Assembly: GCA_013284265.1 (NCBI GenBank)
Contig: JABTBR010000039.1
Coordinates: forward strand, 1-64,000
Direction: 5' to 3'
Source: Oxalobacteraceae bacterium
Lineage (GTDB): Bacteria > Pseudomonadota > Gammaproteobacteria > Burkholderiales > Burkholderiaceae_D
Length of the DNA: 64,000 bases
The notes under the pieces: generated by a model
Databases searched by the model: none
What the model saw: the letters and a program-made list of their open reading frames with translations, nothing else
What the model was told of the DNA's origin: nothing
Position numbers and translations under genes: made by a program
In this document: piece by piece, positions 49,656 through 58,724 of the stretch
How the letters are laid out: every line of letters begins with the position of its first letter
Position numbering within the stretch: the first letter of the stretch is position 1

Positions 49656-50177
49656 ATGAAACAAACGACGATCCGCATTTTCCCCGCCGTCCTGATGTCG
49701 CGCGCCTTGCTGCCGCTCGCGCTGCTGGCCGGCAGTGCCGCCGGCGCGCAAGACATCGTGCGCCACAAGATTCCCGGCTCCGACTTTCCGATCGCGCAGG
49801 CGGTCTCCGTCGGCCCGGCCGCGACCATCCACTTCATCAGCGGCCAGGTGCCGCCGGTGGTCGACAAGGCGGCGCCGCCGGAGTCGCTGGCCGCCTATGG
49901 CGACACCAAATTACAAACGGAAGGCGTGCTGAAAAAGATCAAGGAGGTCTTGGAGAGCATGAAGCTGAGCATGGGCGACGTGGTCAAGATGCAGGTGTTT
50001 TTGGTCGGCGATCCGGCCAAGGGCGGGCGCGCCGACATCAAGGGCTTCATGGACGCCTACACCCAGTACTTCGGCGGCAGCCAGCCCAATCTGCCGGCGC
50101 GCGCGGTGATGCAGGTGGCGGCTTTGAACAGTCCCGGCTGGCTGGTGGAGATCGAGGTGGTGGCCGCCAAAAAATAA
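49656..50177 (+). CDS. Secreted RidA/YjgF-family protein
   Basis: A 173-residue protein with a signal peptide (RALLPLALLAGSAAGAQ), unusual because RidA proteins are normally cytoplasmic and about 130 residues. The catalytic Arg is Arg149 in LPARAVMQVAAL and the Glu is Glu165 in WLVEIEVV, so imine/enamine deaminase activity is expected. QAVSVGPAATIHFISGQVPP is the conserved N-terminal strand. GAGAGGA precedes the start. In this operon it should hydrolyse the imine made by the amine oxidase in the periplasm, releasing ammonia and a carbonyl compound. Confidence 0.88.
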   Translation: MKQTTIRIFPAVLMSRALLPLALLAGSAAGAQDIVRHKIPGSDFPIAQAVSVGPAATIHFISGQVPPVVDKAAPPESLAAYGDTKLQTEGVLKKIKEVLESMKLSMGDVVKMQVFLVGDPAKGGRADIKGFMDAYTQYFGGSQPNLPARAVMQVAALNSPGWLVEIEVVAAKK

Positions 50178-50241
50178 GCCGCAACGCTTCACGGTAATAC
50201 CTGTCCTGTTTCCACGTTCATTTTTTTGATGAGGATTGACC

Positions 50242-52692
50242 ATGCACAAGGCCATACTGAAATCCGGCGCCGCCGTCCTGTTACTGCAATCGGGCCTGGC
50301 GGGAGCCGCTCCCGACGAAGCGGCGGCAGCGGCCGACCAGATCCCGGCCACCGCCATCTCGGCCGGCGCGGTGATCGTTACCGGCACCCGCGCCAGCGGC
50401 CTCAAAGTGGAAAACAGCGCCTCGCCGATCCAGCTGCTGGACGCGGGCACCCTGCAGCGCACCGGCCAGCCCGACCTGATCCAGGCACTGGCGCAGAACC
50501 TGCCCTCGTTCACGGCCCAGGCCTTCGGCGGCGACACGGCCAACCTGACCCTGTCGGCGCGCCTGCGCGGCCTGAGCCCGAACAACACGCTGGTGCTGAT
50601 CAACGGCAAACGCCGCCATGGCACCGCCAACCTGGCCGTGCTGGCCGGTCCGTATCAGGGCGCCGCCGCCGCCGACCTGAACTACATCCCGGTCGCCGCG
50701 ATCGACCACATCGAAGTACTGCAGGATGGCGCCGCCGCCCAGTATGGCTCGGACGCGATTGCCGGCGTGATCAACATCATCCTCAAGTCCAATACCCGTG
50801 GCGGCAATGCCAGCGTCACCGGTGGCGGCTATGTCGACGGCGGCGGGCGCACCGCCGATGCCTCCGTCAATATGGGTTTCGAGCCCTTCGACAAGGCTTA
50901 CCTGAGCGTGACGGCTGAATCGAAATACCACGGCTACAGCGACCGTGGCGGCATCGATCCGCGCGTGATCGATCCGGCCACCATCAAGGCCAATCCGCTG
51001 GTGTTTCAGGCGCCCGGCTATCCGCATGTGAACCATATTTCGGGCGACGCCCAATACCATCTGCAGATCCTGGCCGCCAACTTCGGTGCCGAGATCGCGC
51101 CTGGCCTGGACCTGTACGCGATCGCCACCTATGGCCACAAGGAAGCGCGCGCCTTCGAGAACTACCGCATGCCCAGCCGCCTGCCGGCGATCTACCCGCT
51201 CGGCTTCTCGCCCAAGGAGACGCTGAAGCAGGACGACTTCGGATTCACCGCGGGTATCAAGGGCAAGCTGTCCGGCTGGAGCTGGGATCTGAGTTCGACC
51301 TACGGCAAGGACACCAGCCGCATCGGCAATGCCGATTCGGCCAACGTCTCGCTGTTCAACGACACCGGCTCGACGCCGACCCAGTTCAAGGCCGGCGAAT
51401 TCATCGCCAGCCAGCTGACATCCTCGCTGGAAGCGAACCGCGAGTTCGACGTGGGCATGAGCGGCCCGCTGAACCTGGCCTTCGGCCTGGAACATCGCGT
51501 CGACAAGTTCGCCATCGTCGCCGGTGACGCGGCGGCCAGCTACAAGGAAGGTTCGCAAGCCTATCCGGGCTTCTCTGAAGTGCAGGCGGGCAGCCACAAA
51601 CGCACCAACGGAGCCGCGTATATCGATGTGAGCGGTGCGCCGGTCAAGGATCTGACGGTCGACCTGGCGGCCCGCTATGAGCACTTCAGCGACTTCGGCA
51701 ACGCCAAGGTGGGCAAGCTCACCAGCCGTTACGACTTCACCCCGGCGCTGGGACTGCGCGGCACCTTCAGCAACGGCTTCCGGGCGCCGACGCTGGCCGA
51801 GGAATACTATACGGCGACCAATGTCTCGCCGACCAGCGCCTTCGTGCAGCTGGCGCCGAATTCGGCCGGCGCAAAGCTGGTGGGGATCGACGGCCTGAAG
51901 CCGGAACGGTCGAGCAATCTGAGTATCGGCCTGGTGCTGAACCCGGCGAGCAATCTGGCCATCACGCTGGACGCCTACCAGATCACGATACGCGATCGTA
52001 TTGTCGGCAGCGGCGCGCTATATGGCTCCGGCGGCGACGTCAATTCGCCGGTGGTGAGGGCGGCGATCATCGCGAACGGGAATGTGCTTGATCCTACCGT
52101 CACCAAGACCGGCATCAACATCTTCTCGAACGCCGTCAACACCCGCAGCCGTGGCCTGGAGTTTGTCACCACGCTCAACAGCAGCTACGGCGGCTACGGC
52201 AAGGTCGACTGGTCGCTCGCGGCCAACTACAACAAGGTCGAGGTGACCAAGGTGAATCAGGCGCCGGCACAATTGCTGCCGCAGGTCTTGCTGGACAAGG
52301 CGGCCTTCTCCGATCTGGAAACGGCCTCGCCCAGAATGCGCGTGAACCTGGGCGCGCTGTGGAAGACCGGCGCCTGGACCGTCAATCTGCGCGAGTCGAT
52401 CTATGGAAAATCGTCCGAGTTCAACAGCGAGGACGGCAGCACCTACTTCAAGACCGAAATCGGCCGCCGTGCCATTACCGATCTGGAGGTCAGCTACAAG
52501 GTGACGCCGGCGCTGTCGCTGGCATTGGGCGCGAACAATCTGTTCAACCAGTACCCGAGCCAGGTCAGCGCCCAGTTCCTCGCCGCCGAACGCGCCGAGC
52601 TGGATAACGGCGCGGTGACGGTGCTGCCGTCGTTCTCGCCGTTCGGCATCAATGGTGGTTACTACTACGCACGTGCCAACTACAAGTTCTGA
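50242..52692 (+). CDS. TonB-dependent outer-membrane receptor of the amine-oxidase operon
   Basis: An 816-residue receptor. GAGG lies eight bases before the ATG. Signal peptide near residue 25 (SGLAGAAPDE). The plug domain shows VIVTGTRASGLKVENSASPI, LARLRGLSPNNTLVLINGKR-like order and AAIDHIEVLQDGAAAQYGSD. The barrel ends with an aromatic residue (YYYARANYKF), as outer-membrane proteins do. It would import the substrate of the periplasmic oxidase; the ligand is unknown. Last gene before the terminator at 52718. Confidence 0.92.
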   Translation: MHKAILKSGAAVLLLQSGLAGAAPDEAAAAADQIPATAISAGAVIVTGTRASGLKVENSASPIQLLDAGTLQRTGQPDLIQALAQNLPSFTAQAFGGDTANLTLSARLRGLSPNNTLVLINGKRRHGTANLAVLAGPYQGAAAADLNYIPVAAIDHIEVLQDGAAAQYGSDAIAGVINIILKSNTRGGNASVTGGGYVDGGGRTADASVNMGFEPFDKAYLSVTAESKYHGYSDRGGIDPRVIDPATIKANPLVFQAPGYPHVNHISGDAQYHLQILAANFGAEIAPGLDLYAIATYGHKEARAFENYRMPSRLPAIYPLGFSPKETLKQDDFGFTAGIKGKLSGWSWDLSSTYGKDTSRIGNADSANVSLFNDTGSTPTQFKAGEFIASQLTSSLEANREFDVGMSGPLNLAFGLEHRVDKFAIVAGDAAASYKEGSQAYPGFSEVQAGSHKRTNGAAYIDVSGAPVKDLTVDLAARYEHFSDFGNAKVGKLTSRYDFTPALGLRGTFSNGFRAPTLAEEYYTATNVSPTSAFVQLAPNSAGAKLVGIDGLKPERSSNLSIGLVLNPASNLAITLDAYQITIRDRIVGSGALYGSGGDVNSPVVRAAIIANGNVLDPTVTKTGINIFSNAVNTRSRGLEFVTTLNSSYGGYGKVDWSLAANYNKVEVTKVNQAPAQLLPQVLLDKAAFSDLETASPRMRVNLGALWKTGAWTVNLRESIYGKSSEFNSEDGSTYFKTEIGRRAITDLEVSYKVTPALSLALGANNLFNQYPSQVSAQFLAAERAELDNGAVTVLPSFSPFGINGGYYYARANYKF

Positions 52693-52717
52693 TCGCTGGC
52701 GCGGACGGGCAACACGG

Positions 52718-52747
52718 AAGACAGGGGCCGCCGCCCCTGTCTTTTTT
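52718..52747 (+). terminator. Terminator of the amine-oxidase operon
   Basis: gacaggggc and gcccctgtc form a 9-bp stem with a 4-base loop, followed by six T. Confidence 0.85.
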
Positions 52748-52853
52748 CATTTGCGCCGCAGGGTGCAGATGCGTTCGATATCAATAAATCAACGGAATTC
52801 TTGCTATGGCTCAGGTTTGATATTAAAATTACAATTTTCGAATTGGTTTCAAT

Positions 52854-53696
52854 TTGCCTTCTCTACTTCCCCGGCGATTTTCCGCCCTTCGTCCCGTCCT
52901 TTTGTATGTATTTTTCTCCGTGATCTCGGCTTGTCTGGCTGCCACGCCAGCGGAGACGGCGATCTTTTCCGCTGCCATGCCACACGAAGCGATCACCTCC
53001 AAAGCGGCATCCGCCAAGGTGCATCTGGTGCGGCTGGACGGTTATCTGGACGGCGCGCCCGACAATGCCGCCAGACTGGCGCAGCTGAAACAGGACGTGG
53101 CGCAGTGCGTCGCCGAGCACAGGCAGGGCGGCTATGCCAGCAATGCGCCATCTGTGTGGCCCGATTTTTTGCAAAGCCTGCGCAAGGACAGCTACTCGGC
53201 CAGTAACCGCAGTATTAGCTACTCGCGTGGCGTGGCGTATCTGTTTAACCCGATGGATTGCAGCCTGCGCGAAAACGTATCGTGGAAAGCAGAGCTGGTA
53301 TCGAGTAAAGGAATTTGCTTCATTGACCTGAAGCAGAAGACAGCCAAGGGCGTCTGTGATGCGGGCGGTCATTCCAGTGCGCTGGCGCGGCCAATGCCGG
53401 CGCCAGCCGCGTCGCAAGGGACAGGCAGGAAAAAAACTATTCTGGGGATCGATTGCGAAGTCTGGAATCAGCATCCCGGACTTGGCGGCACCGCCTGCCT
53501 GGCGCGCGGCGCTTCCTTCCAGCCGGCCAGTTCGGCGGGCAACCCGGCGGAGTCGGGCATGGAGCTGGAAGTCGATACGCAATTTGGCTTCAAGATGAAA
53601 GCCGTGACCGCCAGACTCGACGCTGATGTTGATGCGCGCGTGTTCACCCCGTATGTGAATGCGGGTTTTGATATCAAGGGAGGGATGAGAAAATGA
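52854..53696 (+). CDS. Exported hypothetical protein with paired cysteines
   Basis: A 280-residue protein with a TTG start and no clear Shine-Dalgarno, so the start is uncertain. Hydrophobic N-terminus (VLLYVFFSVISACLAATPAE) suggests secretion. The centre has spaced cysteines (VAQCVAEHRQGG, MDCSLRENVSW, GICFIDLKQ, GVCDAGGH), likely forming disulfides, and a late CEVWNQHPGLGGTACLARG. No known family. It overlaps the next gene by 4 bases (ATGA). Confidence 0.6.
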   Translation: MPSLLPRRFSALRPVLLYVFFSVISACLAATPAETAIFSAAMPHEAITSKAASAKVHLVRLDGYLDGAPDNAARLAQLKQDVAQCVAEHRQGGYASNAPSVWPDFLQSLRKDSYSASNRSISYSRGVAYLFNPMDCSLRENVSWKAELVSSKGICFIDLKQKTAKGVCDAGGHSSALARPMPAPAASQGTGRKKTILGIDCEVWNQHPGLGGTACLARGASFQPASSAGNPAESGMELEVDTQFGFKMKAVTARLDADVDARVFTPYVNAGFDIKGGMRK

Positions 53697-54742
53697 TCGC
53701 CAAATTTTTTCGCGTGAAGGGAGCGGCTTCGCCATTTCCGTTATCGAAAAAGGCGCTCAAGCCGATACTGAGTCTAATGTTGCTCAGCTTGTGTGGCCCC
53801 ATTTGCTATGGGCAGGACTGCAAGGAAATCAAGCAAACTGGATCGTCGCGTACTGCCTATATTGGCGTCGAAGGAAAACATTGTCTGATGGTTGATATCA
53901 GCATATCACCTGAGTTCGATATTCACGCCGGAGGTTTCAGGTTCTCTTCAGCGGCGGCGTTGTCGATTAGCCCCAGGCTGATATATCCGGTTAGATCTTA
54001 TTCATTTCTTCCAAATTATCCTGTCGCAGCAGAAGGGGATATTGAAGTGGACCTGGGAGGGCATACCGTTAAAAGCAGCGAGGCCTCGGCGAATGGAATT
54101 CAGGTCCGCGGCGCCCATAACGTCAGCATTCGAAACGGAAAAATAAAAGCCTTCGGCTCCAGGGATTCTCTAGGCATTGGTATTGAAAACGGCGATGGAA
54201 AAATTACCCTTGCCGTTCCAAAGTCCATGCGCAACGGACTATTTTATGTTCGTGACGGTAATATTGGGCGCTCAGAATACGAGGATGCTCCGGTATCGGA
54301 ATTCCTCGATCGGAAACCCGCGAGCTACAGCATCACTAACAATTTAATCGACCATGTGACAGTGGAGGCGGGTACTCGTGGCGTGGTCATGAGCGGTGGC
54401 AACAATGTGCTGCGTAATAGCACAATCTATGTGGATGGGCACACCGCGATTTACCTGTATGGCCCCGGCTCCGTCATCGAAAACAATACCATCATTATTT
54501 ATGGCCGGGGTGACGCCACGCCTGCTGACGCAGCCATCAAGCTGCGCGACGGGAAGGATGCCATCGTTCGCAACAACCGTATCGTCTATCGTGGCGGCTG
54601 GTTTGAAAAAGCACCGGCAGCGATCAATCTGCATGATTCACCAAACGTTGTGATCGAAGGTAATACAGTGGAAAATTTCAAGGCCTTGGTGCGCACAGTG
54701 GGAGATAGTAATACCATCGACCAAAACAATGTTCTGAAATAA
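53693..54742 (+). CDS. Exported right-handed beta-helix protein
   Basis: A 349-residue protein translationally coupled to the previous gene. Signal-like hydrophobic segment ALKPILSLMLLSLCGPICYG. From about 110 onward short repeats fit a parallel beta-helix of the pectate-lyase/NosD type: NGIQVRGAHNVSIRNGKIKA, GVVMSGGNNVLRNSTIYVDG and DAIVRNNRIVYRGG with many Asn, Gly and Val. A polysaccharide-related role is common for such proteins, but no catalytic residues can be assigned. Base composition is clearly AT-richer than neighbours, hinting at transfer. Confidence 0.75.
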   Translation: MIAKFFRVKGAASPFPLSKKALKPILSLMLLSLCGPICYGQDCKEIKQTGSSRTAYIGVEGKHCLMVDISISPEFDIHAGGFRFSSAAALSISPRLIYPVRSYSFLPNYPVAAEGDIEVDLGGHTVKSSEASANGIQVRGAHNVSIRNGKIKAFGSRDSLGIGIENGDGKITLAVPKSMRNGLFYVRDGNIGRSEYEDAPVSEFLDRKPASYSITNNLIDHVTVEAGTRGVVMSGGNNVLRNSTIYVDGHTAIYLYGPGSVIENNTIIIYGRGDATPADAAIKLRDGKDAIVRNNRIVYRGGWFEKAPAAINLHDSPNVVIEGNTVENFKALVRTVGDSNTIDQNNVLK

Positions 54743-54837
54743 TTCTGGCTTCGTTTCCCTAGGCCCCCATAGATGTCAGACCTGATCCTCTTCGAGCCCT
54801 TCTCGACCCCTCGACCCTTCTGCATCGGAAAATTTCC

Positions 54838-55596
54838 ATGTTGCGAGCCAGTGTAATCAGTTTGACCCTACTGTTTGTTGCCGGCGCAGTGCCGGCAACT
54901 GAGCCCAAGTGCTCCAGTGCGCGACCTTGTGTGCCGGTTGAAGTTATGGGTGAGGCCATCATGGTGGAAGCGACTAGTCACCGCATGCACACGGCTATCA
55001 ATGACGGCGATCTGGATGAGTTTAAACGCCTGGTGCCATCGCTCACCAGCGAACAGCTCATGGAGGGGCTGATCCTCGCCGTCGGTAACTATCGAAATTC
55101 CTATAAACCGGAGAGCGATCCGGGCAGGCTTGAGATCATCAAGTTTCTGCTAGATGGCGTGATAGATGTATCTGACACCAAAGCGACCGATGCACTGCAA
55201 ATCATCATTTCGCAGAGTGGTTTCAACTCCGCAGCGCCGATGCTTGCTGACTTGATGTTTGCGCATGGCGCCTCGGCTAGCGATATCCATATAGCGGGCA
55301 CCGTCACATCCATGCCGTTGGTCCTCTTGAAAAAGGTGCTGGAGCGTGGCGCCGATCCCAACCTGCTCTCGCGACGGCACGAAGTCCCGTTGGTCACCGC
55401 GATCTATTGGGACAATTACGAAGTGTTCAAGCTGTTATTGCAATATGGCGCTGACGTTAATATTAACCTCAACAGCGCCGATCTAACTCAACGGGCGCCA
55501 TATGAGATGGCGAATGAGCGTAAGAATGCCCGTATGATGGATGAGCTTGCGCGGGCCGGTGCGCAAGCTGTGGTGCGTACCCGGCCGGCAAGATAA
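54838..55596 (+). CDS. Exported ankyrin-repeat-like protein
   Basis: A 252-residue protein with a short signal peptide (MLRASVISLTLLFVAGAVPA). Ankyrin-like helical pairs are visible: HTAINDGDLDEFKRLVPSL, VLLKKVLERGADPNLLSRRH and VTAIYWDNYEVFKLLLQYGA. Ankyrin repeats bind proteins, so it may shield or cap a partner, and immunity to a secreted toxin is possible. It is 95 bases after the beta-helix gene and probably in the same cluster. No clear Shine-Dalgarno. Confidence 0.75.
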   Translation: MLRASVISLTLLFVAGAVPATEPKCSSARPCVPVEVMGEAIMVEATSHRMHTAINDGDLDEFKRLVPSLTSEQLMEGLILAVGNYRNSYKPESDPGRLEIIKFLLDGVIDVSDTKATDALQIIISQSGFNSAAPMLADLMFAHGASASDIHIAGTVTSMPLVLLKKVLERGADPNLLSRRHEVPLVTAIYWDNYEVFKLLLQYGADVNINLNSADLTQRAPYEMANERKNARMMDELARAGAQAVVRTRPAR

Positions 55597-55902
55597 ACTG
55601 GTATATGGATGCCGAGACTTCCCTCGCCCGACCGCACTTGAATCGTACGCTCGACCAAATTGCGGTCATAACCGCCATCGCGAAAAATGGGAATTGCTTG
55701 ATTCCCGAGATGCGACCATTTCGGCCAATCAGTGAACCCGATGAGGTGGTCAAGGTATTCGCTGGTCACGAACAGGTGAAATTGGGTATCAACTAATTTG
55801 AACCGAAATGGAAGAGTTGGCTTGATGTGAAATAGAATCAGGTTCGCGGCGAATTTCGCCATCGCCGGTGTAGGCCGGACCAACTCAGCTGACAGGATGT
55901 GC
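55597..55902. other. Intergenic region with no convincing gene
   Basis: About 300 bases. Open frames run on both strands (55605-55796 plus; 55488-55952 minus) but neither has a ribosome-binding site or a recognisable motif. The sequence could be a gene remnant, for example of a mobile element, or only leader for the hydrolase gene. Confidence 0.4.
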
Positions 55903-56817
55903 ATGTTAAAAGAACTCGGCAAGACTCTGGTGGCGGCAGCCGTGGCAGGCAATGTGGGCGCGACGGTGGCGACGCCGCTGACGCTGGACGATTATCTGGC
56001 GCTGAATGGTCCGGCGCCGGATATGCGCTTGAACTATGGCACGGCGCCGTCGCAGTTTGTGGAACTGTTCAAGCCCAAGGGCGCCGGGCCGTTTCCGGTG
56101 GTGGTGCTGATTCATGGCGGCTGCTGGACCGTGGCTTATGGCGGCATCACGCAGATGCGCAATATGGCCGGCGCGCTGCTCACAGAAGGGATCGCGGTGT
56201 GGAGTGTCGAGTACCGTCGCGTGGACGAGGCGGGCGGCGGCTATCCGGGCATGTATCTGGATGTGGCGCAGGCAGTGGACCGCTTGCGCACGGAAGCGCC
56301 GGCGCATGGCCTGGATTTGAAACGGGTGGTGCTGGTGGGGCATTCGGCGGGCGGCCATCTGGCGCAGTGGGCTGCGGCGCGCGGGCGACTGCCCAAAACC
56401 AGTCCGCTACATGTGGCCGATCCGCTGGCGGTGCCGACGGTGATCAGCCTCGGCGGGCTGGCCGATCTGCGCAATGAGGAGCAGCTGATCAAGGTCAGCT
56501 GCGAGCGCAGCGTGGTGCAACTGGCCGGCACGCCCAGCGCGGCGCGGCCGGACGTGTTTTCCGATACCTCGCCGGCAGAGATGCTGCCGGGGGGCTTCCG
56601 CACAGTGCTGATTCATGGGGAGCTGGATACGATTTCGCCGCTGCGCGCGGGCATTGATTATGCGCGGCGTGCGCAAGCGGCGGGCGACGCGGCGGAAGTG
56701 ATCGTGCTGCCGGGCGGTAGCCATTTCGATGAGGTGTCGGCCAGTTCGCCATCGTGGAAGATTGTGGGGGCGGAGATACGCAAGGCGTTGGGTGTGGTGG
56801 CGCCGCTGACTCGATAG
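55903..56817 (+). CDS. Alpha/beta hydrolase (esterase/kynurenine-formamidase-like)
   Basis: A 304-residue hydrolase. The start at 55903 has AGG seven bases upstream; an ATG two codons earlier overlaps that site. HGGCW is the oxyanion-hole motif; GHSAGGHLAQW holds the nucleophile Ser; HGELDTISPL gives the Asp and GGSHFDEV the His. The N-terminus (LGKTLVAAAVAGNVGATVA) is weakly hydrophobic and may be a signal peptide. Substrate unknown; esterases of this type often act on small esters or formamides. It ends 32 bases before an intergenic repeat. Confidence 0.88.
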   Translation: MLKELGKTLVAAAVAGNVGATVATPLTLDDYLALNGPAPDMRLNYGTAPSQFVELFKPKGAGPFPVVVLIHGGCWTVAYGGITQMRNMAGALLTEGIAVWSVEYRRVDEAGGGYPGMYLDVAQAVDRLRTEAPAHGLDLKRVVLVGHSAGGHLAQWAAARGRLPKTSPLHVADPLAVPTVISLGGLADLRNEEQLIKVSCERSVVQLAGTPSAARPDVFSDTSPAEMLPGGFRTVLIHGELDTISPLRAGIDYARRAQAAGDAAEVIVLPGGSHFDEVSASSPSWKIVGAEIRKALGVVAPLTR

Positions 56818-56849
56818 GAGGAGATCCAATGGGGCCGCTGGCGCAGCTT

Positions 56850-56916
56850 AAAACCCACGGCTGAACCCTGGGGTCTGACCCGGCGGGTCAGACCCCGGCT
56901 CTTTGCCGTGGGTTTT
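56850..56916. repeat. Intergenic palindromic repeat, copy 5
   Basis: aaaacccacggctgaaccct at the left and ccgtgggtttt at the right, core ggtctgacccggcgggtcagacc, between convergent genes. Confidence 0.9.
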
Positions 56917-56947
56917 AAATTAGCCGACGGCACGCCAGCAGGGAAAA

Positions 56948-57331
56948 TCAATACTCGTCGTATTTGCGCGCGTCGCCGCGCACCTGCGGCGCCGGGTACT
57001 TGGCGCGGTTCAGTTCCATCTTTTCCAGCAGGGCGCTGCGTAGATCCACGCCGGTCTTGTCGGCCAACTGGATCAGGTAGGCCAGCACATCGGCCAGCTC
57101 GTGGCGGATGCCAATACGCTTGCGCTCATCGAGCTCGGCGTCGGCGCCGGTCTGCAGCCACTGGAAATGCTCGACCAGCTCCGCCACCTCCACCGACAGC
57201 GCCATCGCCAGGTTCTTCGGCGTGTGGAACTGCTCCCAGTCGCGCTCAGTGGCGAACGCGCGCAATTCATCGCGCAACTCAATCAGACTATCGCTGCCGT
57301 TGCCGGCCTGCTGTTCGGGGGCGGTGCTCAT
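56948..57331 (-). CDS. MazG-like nucleotide pyrophosphohydrolase
   Basis: A 127-residue protein. Motif SVEVAELVEHFQW followed by RHELADVLAYLIQLAD gives the ExxE and ExxD metal-binding pairs of the all-alpha NTP pyrophosphohydrolases. It likely hydrolyses non-standard or excess dNTPs. The gene starts 9 bases after the acetyltransferase stop, so the two form an operon. Confidence 0.9.
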   Translation of the reverse strand: MSTAPEQQAGNGSDSLIELRDELRAFATERDWEQFHTPKNLAMALSVEVAELVEHFQWLQTGADAELDERKRIGIRHELADVLAYLIQLADKTGVDLRSALLEKMELNRAKYPAPQVRGDARKYDEY

Positions 57332-57340
57332 GGCGTGGGC

Positions 57341-57793
57341 TCAGGCCAGCTGCTTCTGCATGAAGACGCTGTAAGGATCGTCGGCATAGCTGCCATAAGG
57401 GCCGCTGCGCTGATAGCCCTGGCGCTCGTACAAGGCCAGCGCTTCGGGCTGATACGGGCCGGTTTCCAGCGTGAACAGGGTGCAGCCGCGCTGCTGCGCT
57501 TCGCCTTCGAGCAGGGTCAGCATGCTCCGGGCCACGCCCTTGCCGCGACTGGCCGGCTGCACATACATGCGTTTGAGTTCACCAAATTCCGGCGTGACGA
57601 CGATCGCGCCGCATCCCACGGCCGCGCCGTCCGCGTTGCGGGCGACCGCGAACAGCACGTGCGGCTGCTTGAGCGAGGCCAGGTCGAGCGCGTAGACGCA
57701 TTCAGGCGGGTAGAGCGTGTACTGGTAGGCGTCGAGCTCGGCGATCAGGGCGATGACTTCGGGCTGGTCCGGGGTTTCTAGGGTGATCTGCAT
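57341..57793 (-). CDS. GNAT-family N-acetyltransferase
   Basis: A 150-residue enzyme. The acetyl-CoA motif VQPASRGKGVARSML (R-x-x-G-x-G/A) and the following LETGPYQPEALALYERQGYQ are typical. GELKRMYV precedes as beta strand 4. The acceptor substrate is unknown. The start at 57793 lacks a Shine-Dalgarno; the longer frame upstream to 57892 has none either. Confidence 0.88.
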   Translation of the reverse strand: MQITLETPDQPEVIALIAELDAYQYTLYPPECVYALDLASLKQPHVLFAVARNADGAAVGCGAIVVTPEFGELKRMYVQPASRGKGVARSMLTLLEGEAQQRGCTLFTLETGPYQPEALALYERQGYQRSGPYGSYADDPYSVFMQKQLA

Positions 57794-57984
57794 GGATTTT
57801 AGGCAAAAATGGACGAAGATTGAACATGAATAGCGATGCTGGCGAGCGATAATGGTAGCATTGTTCGCCTTTATAAGTTGACAGCATGGCACCCGGCTAT
57901 GCCATGATAGCCATCCAAGATAAACTGCCGGCCGCGCGAAATACCCTTTGCGCTACCGCTTATTCCCGGTTTTTAAAAGAAGTC

Positions 57985-58716
57985 ATGAAGAGTACAAACG
58001 TCGAACTGAATACCCTCCCGATGGAAGCACACGTGGAGGAGACCGCCTTCGGCAAATGGTTCCTGCGCACCCAGACCTGGACGGTGCACGTGCTCGACCG
58101 CGCACTGAACGATCTGGAACGGCTGATGCCGCACCGCCCGCGCAGCTTCCCGGTGGTGGCCGATGTGGGCTGCGGCTGGGGGCGTTCGCTGCCCAAGCTG
58201 CAGGAACGCTTCGCGCCGACCCGCCTGATCGCGATGGATATCGATCCGGAGATGCTGGCCAATTCCAAAAGCGAGATGGAAGGCCAGAATATCCAGGCCG
58301 AATACATCTGCTGCTCCAGCTCGAATATTCTGCTGGAAGACAACTCGGTCGATATGCTGTTCTGCCACCAGACCTTCCACCATTTGATCGACCAGGAAGC
58401 GGCGATCGCCGAATTCATGCGCGTGCTCAAGCCGGGCGGCGTGCTGCTGTTCGCCGAATCGACCAAGCGCTATATCGATTCCTGGATCATCCGCCTGCTG
58501 TTCCGCCATCCGATGGAGGTGCAGAAGACCGCGCCGGAATATCTGAAGCTGGTGCGCGATGCCGGCTTCATCGTGCCCGATGCGGCGGTGTCCTATCCCT
58601 TCCTGTGGTGGAGCCGCGAAGACCTGGGCGTGCTCGAAAGCGTATTCCGCATCGCGCCGCGCGCCCAGCGCGAAGAGACCTTGATCAACCTGATCGCGAC
58701 CAAGCCGCGCATTTGA
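57985..58716 (+). CDS. Class I SAM-dependent methyltransferase
   Basis: A 243-residue protein. SAM-binding motif I is VVADVGCGWGRSLP, motif II MDIDPEML, and LLEDNSVDMLFCHQTFHHLI then LKPGGVLLFAES follow in the UbiE/Methyltransf_11 order. The start at 57985 has AAGAAG upstream; an open frame to 57886 has no such site. Possible substrates are small molecules such as quinone or lipid precursors; none is indicated by neighbours. Confidence 0.88.
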   Translation: MKSTNVELNTLPMEAHVEETAFGKWFLRTQTWTVHVLDRALNDLERLMPHRPRSFPVVADVGCGWGRSLPKLQERFAPTRLIAMDIDPEMLANSKSEMEGQNIQAEYICCSSSNILLEDNSVDMLFCHQTFHHLIDQEAAIAEFMRVLKPGGVLLFAESTKRYIDSWIIRLLFRHPMEVQKTAPEYLKLVRDAGFIVPDAAVSYPFLWWSREDLGVLESVFRIAPRAQREETLINLIATKPRI

Positions 58717-58724
58717 GTCCCACC

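Noticed and set aside
55488..55952. Overlapping open frames between the ankyrin and hydrolase genes
   Set aside because: Both strands are open, neither has a ribosome-binding site, and nothing resembles a known protein. A gene remnant is possible but cannot be shown.
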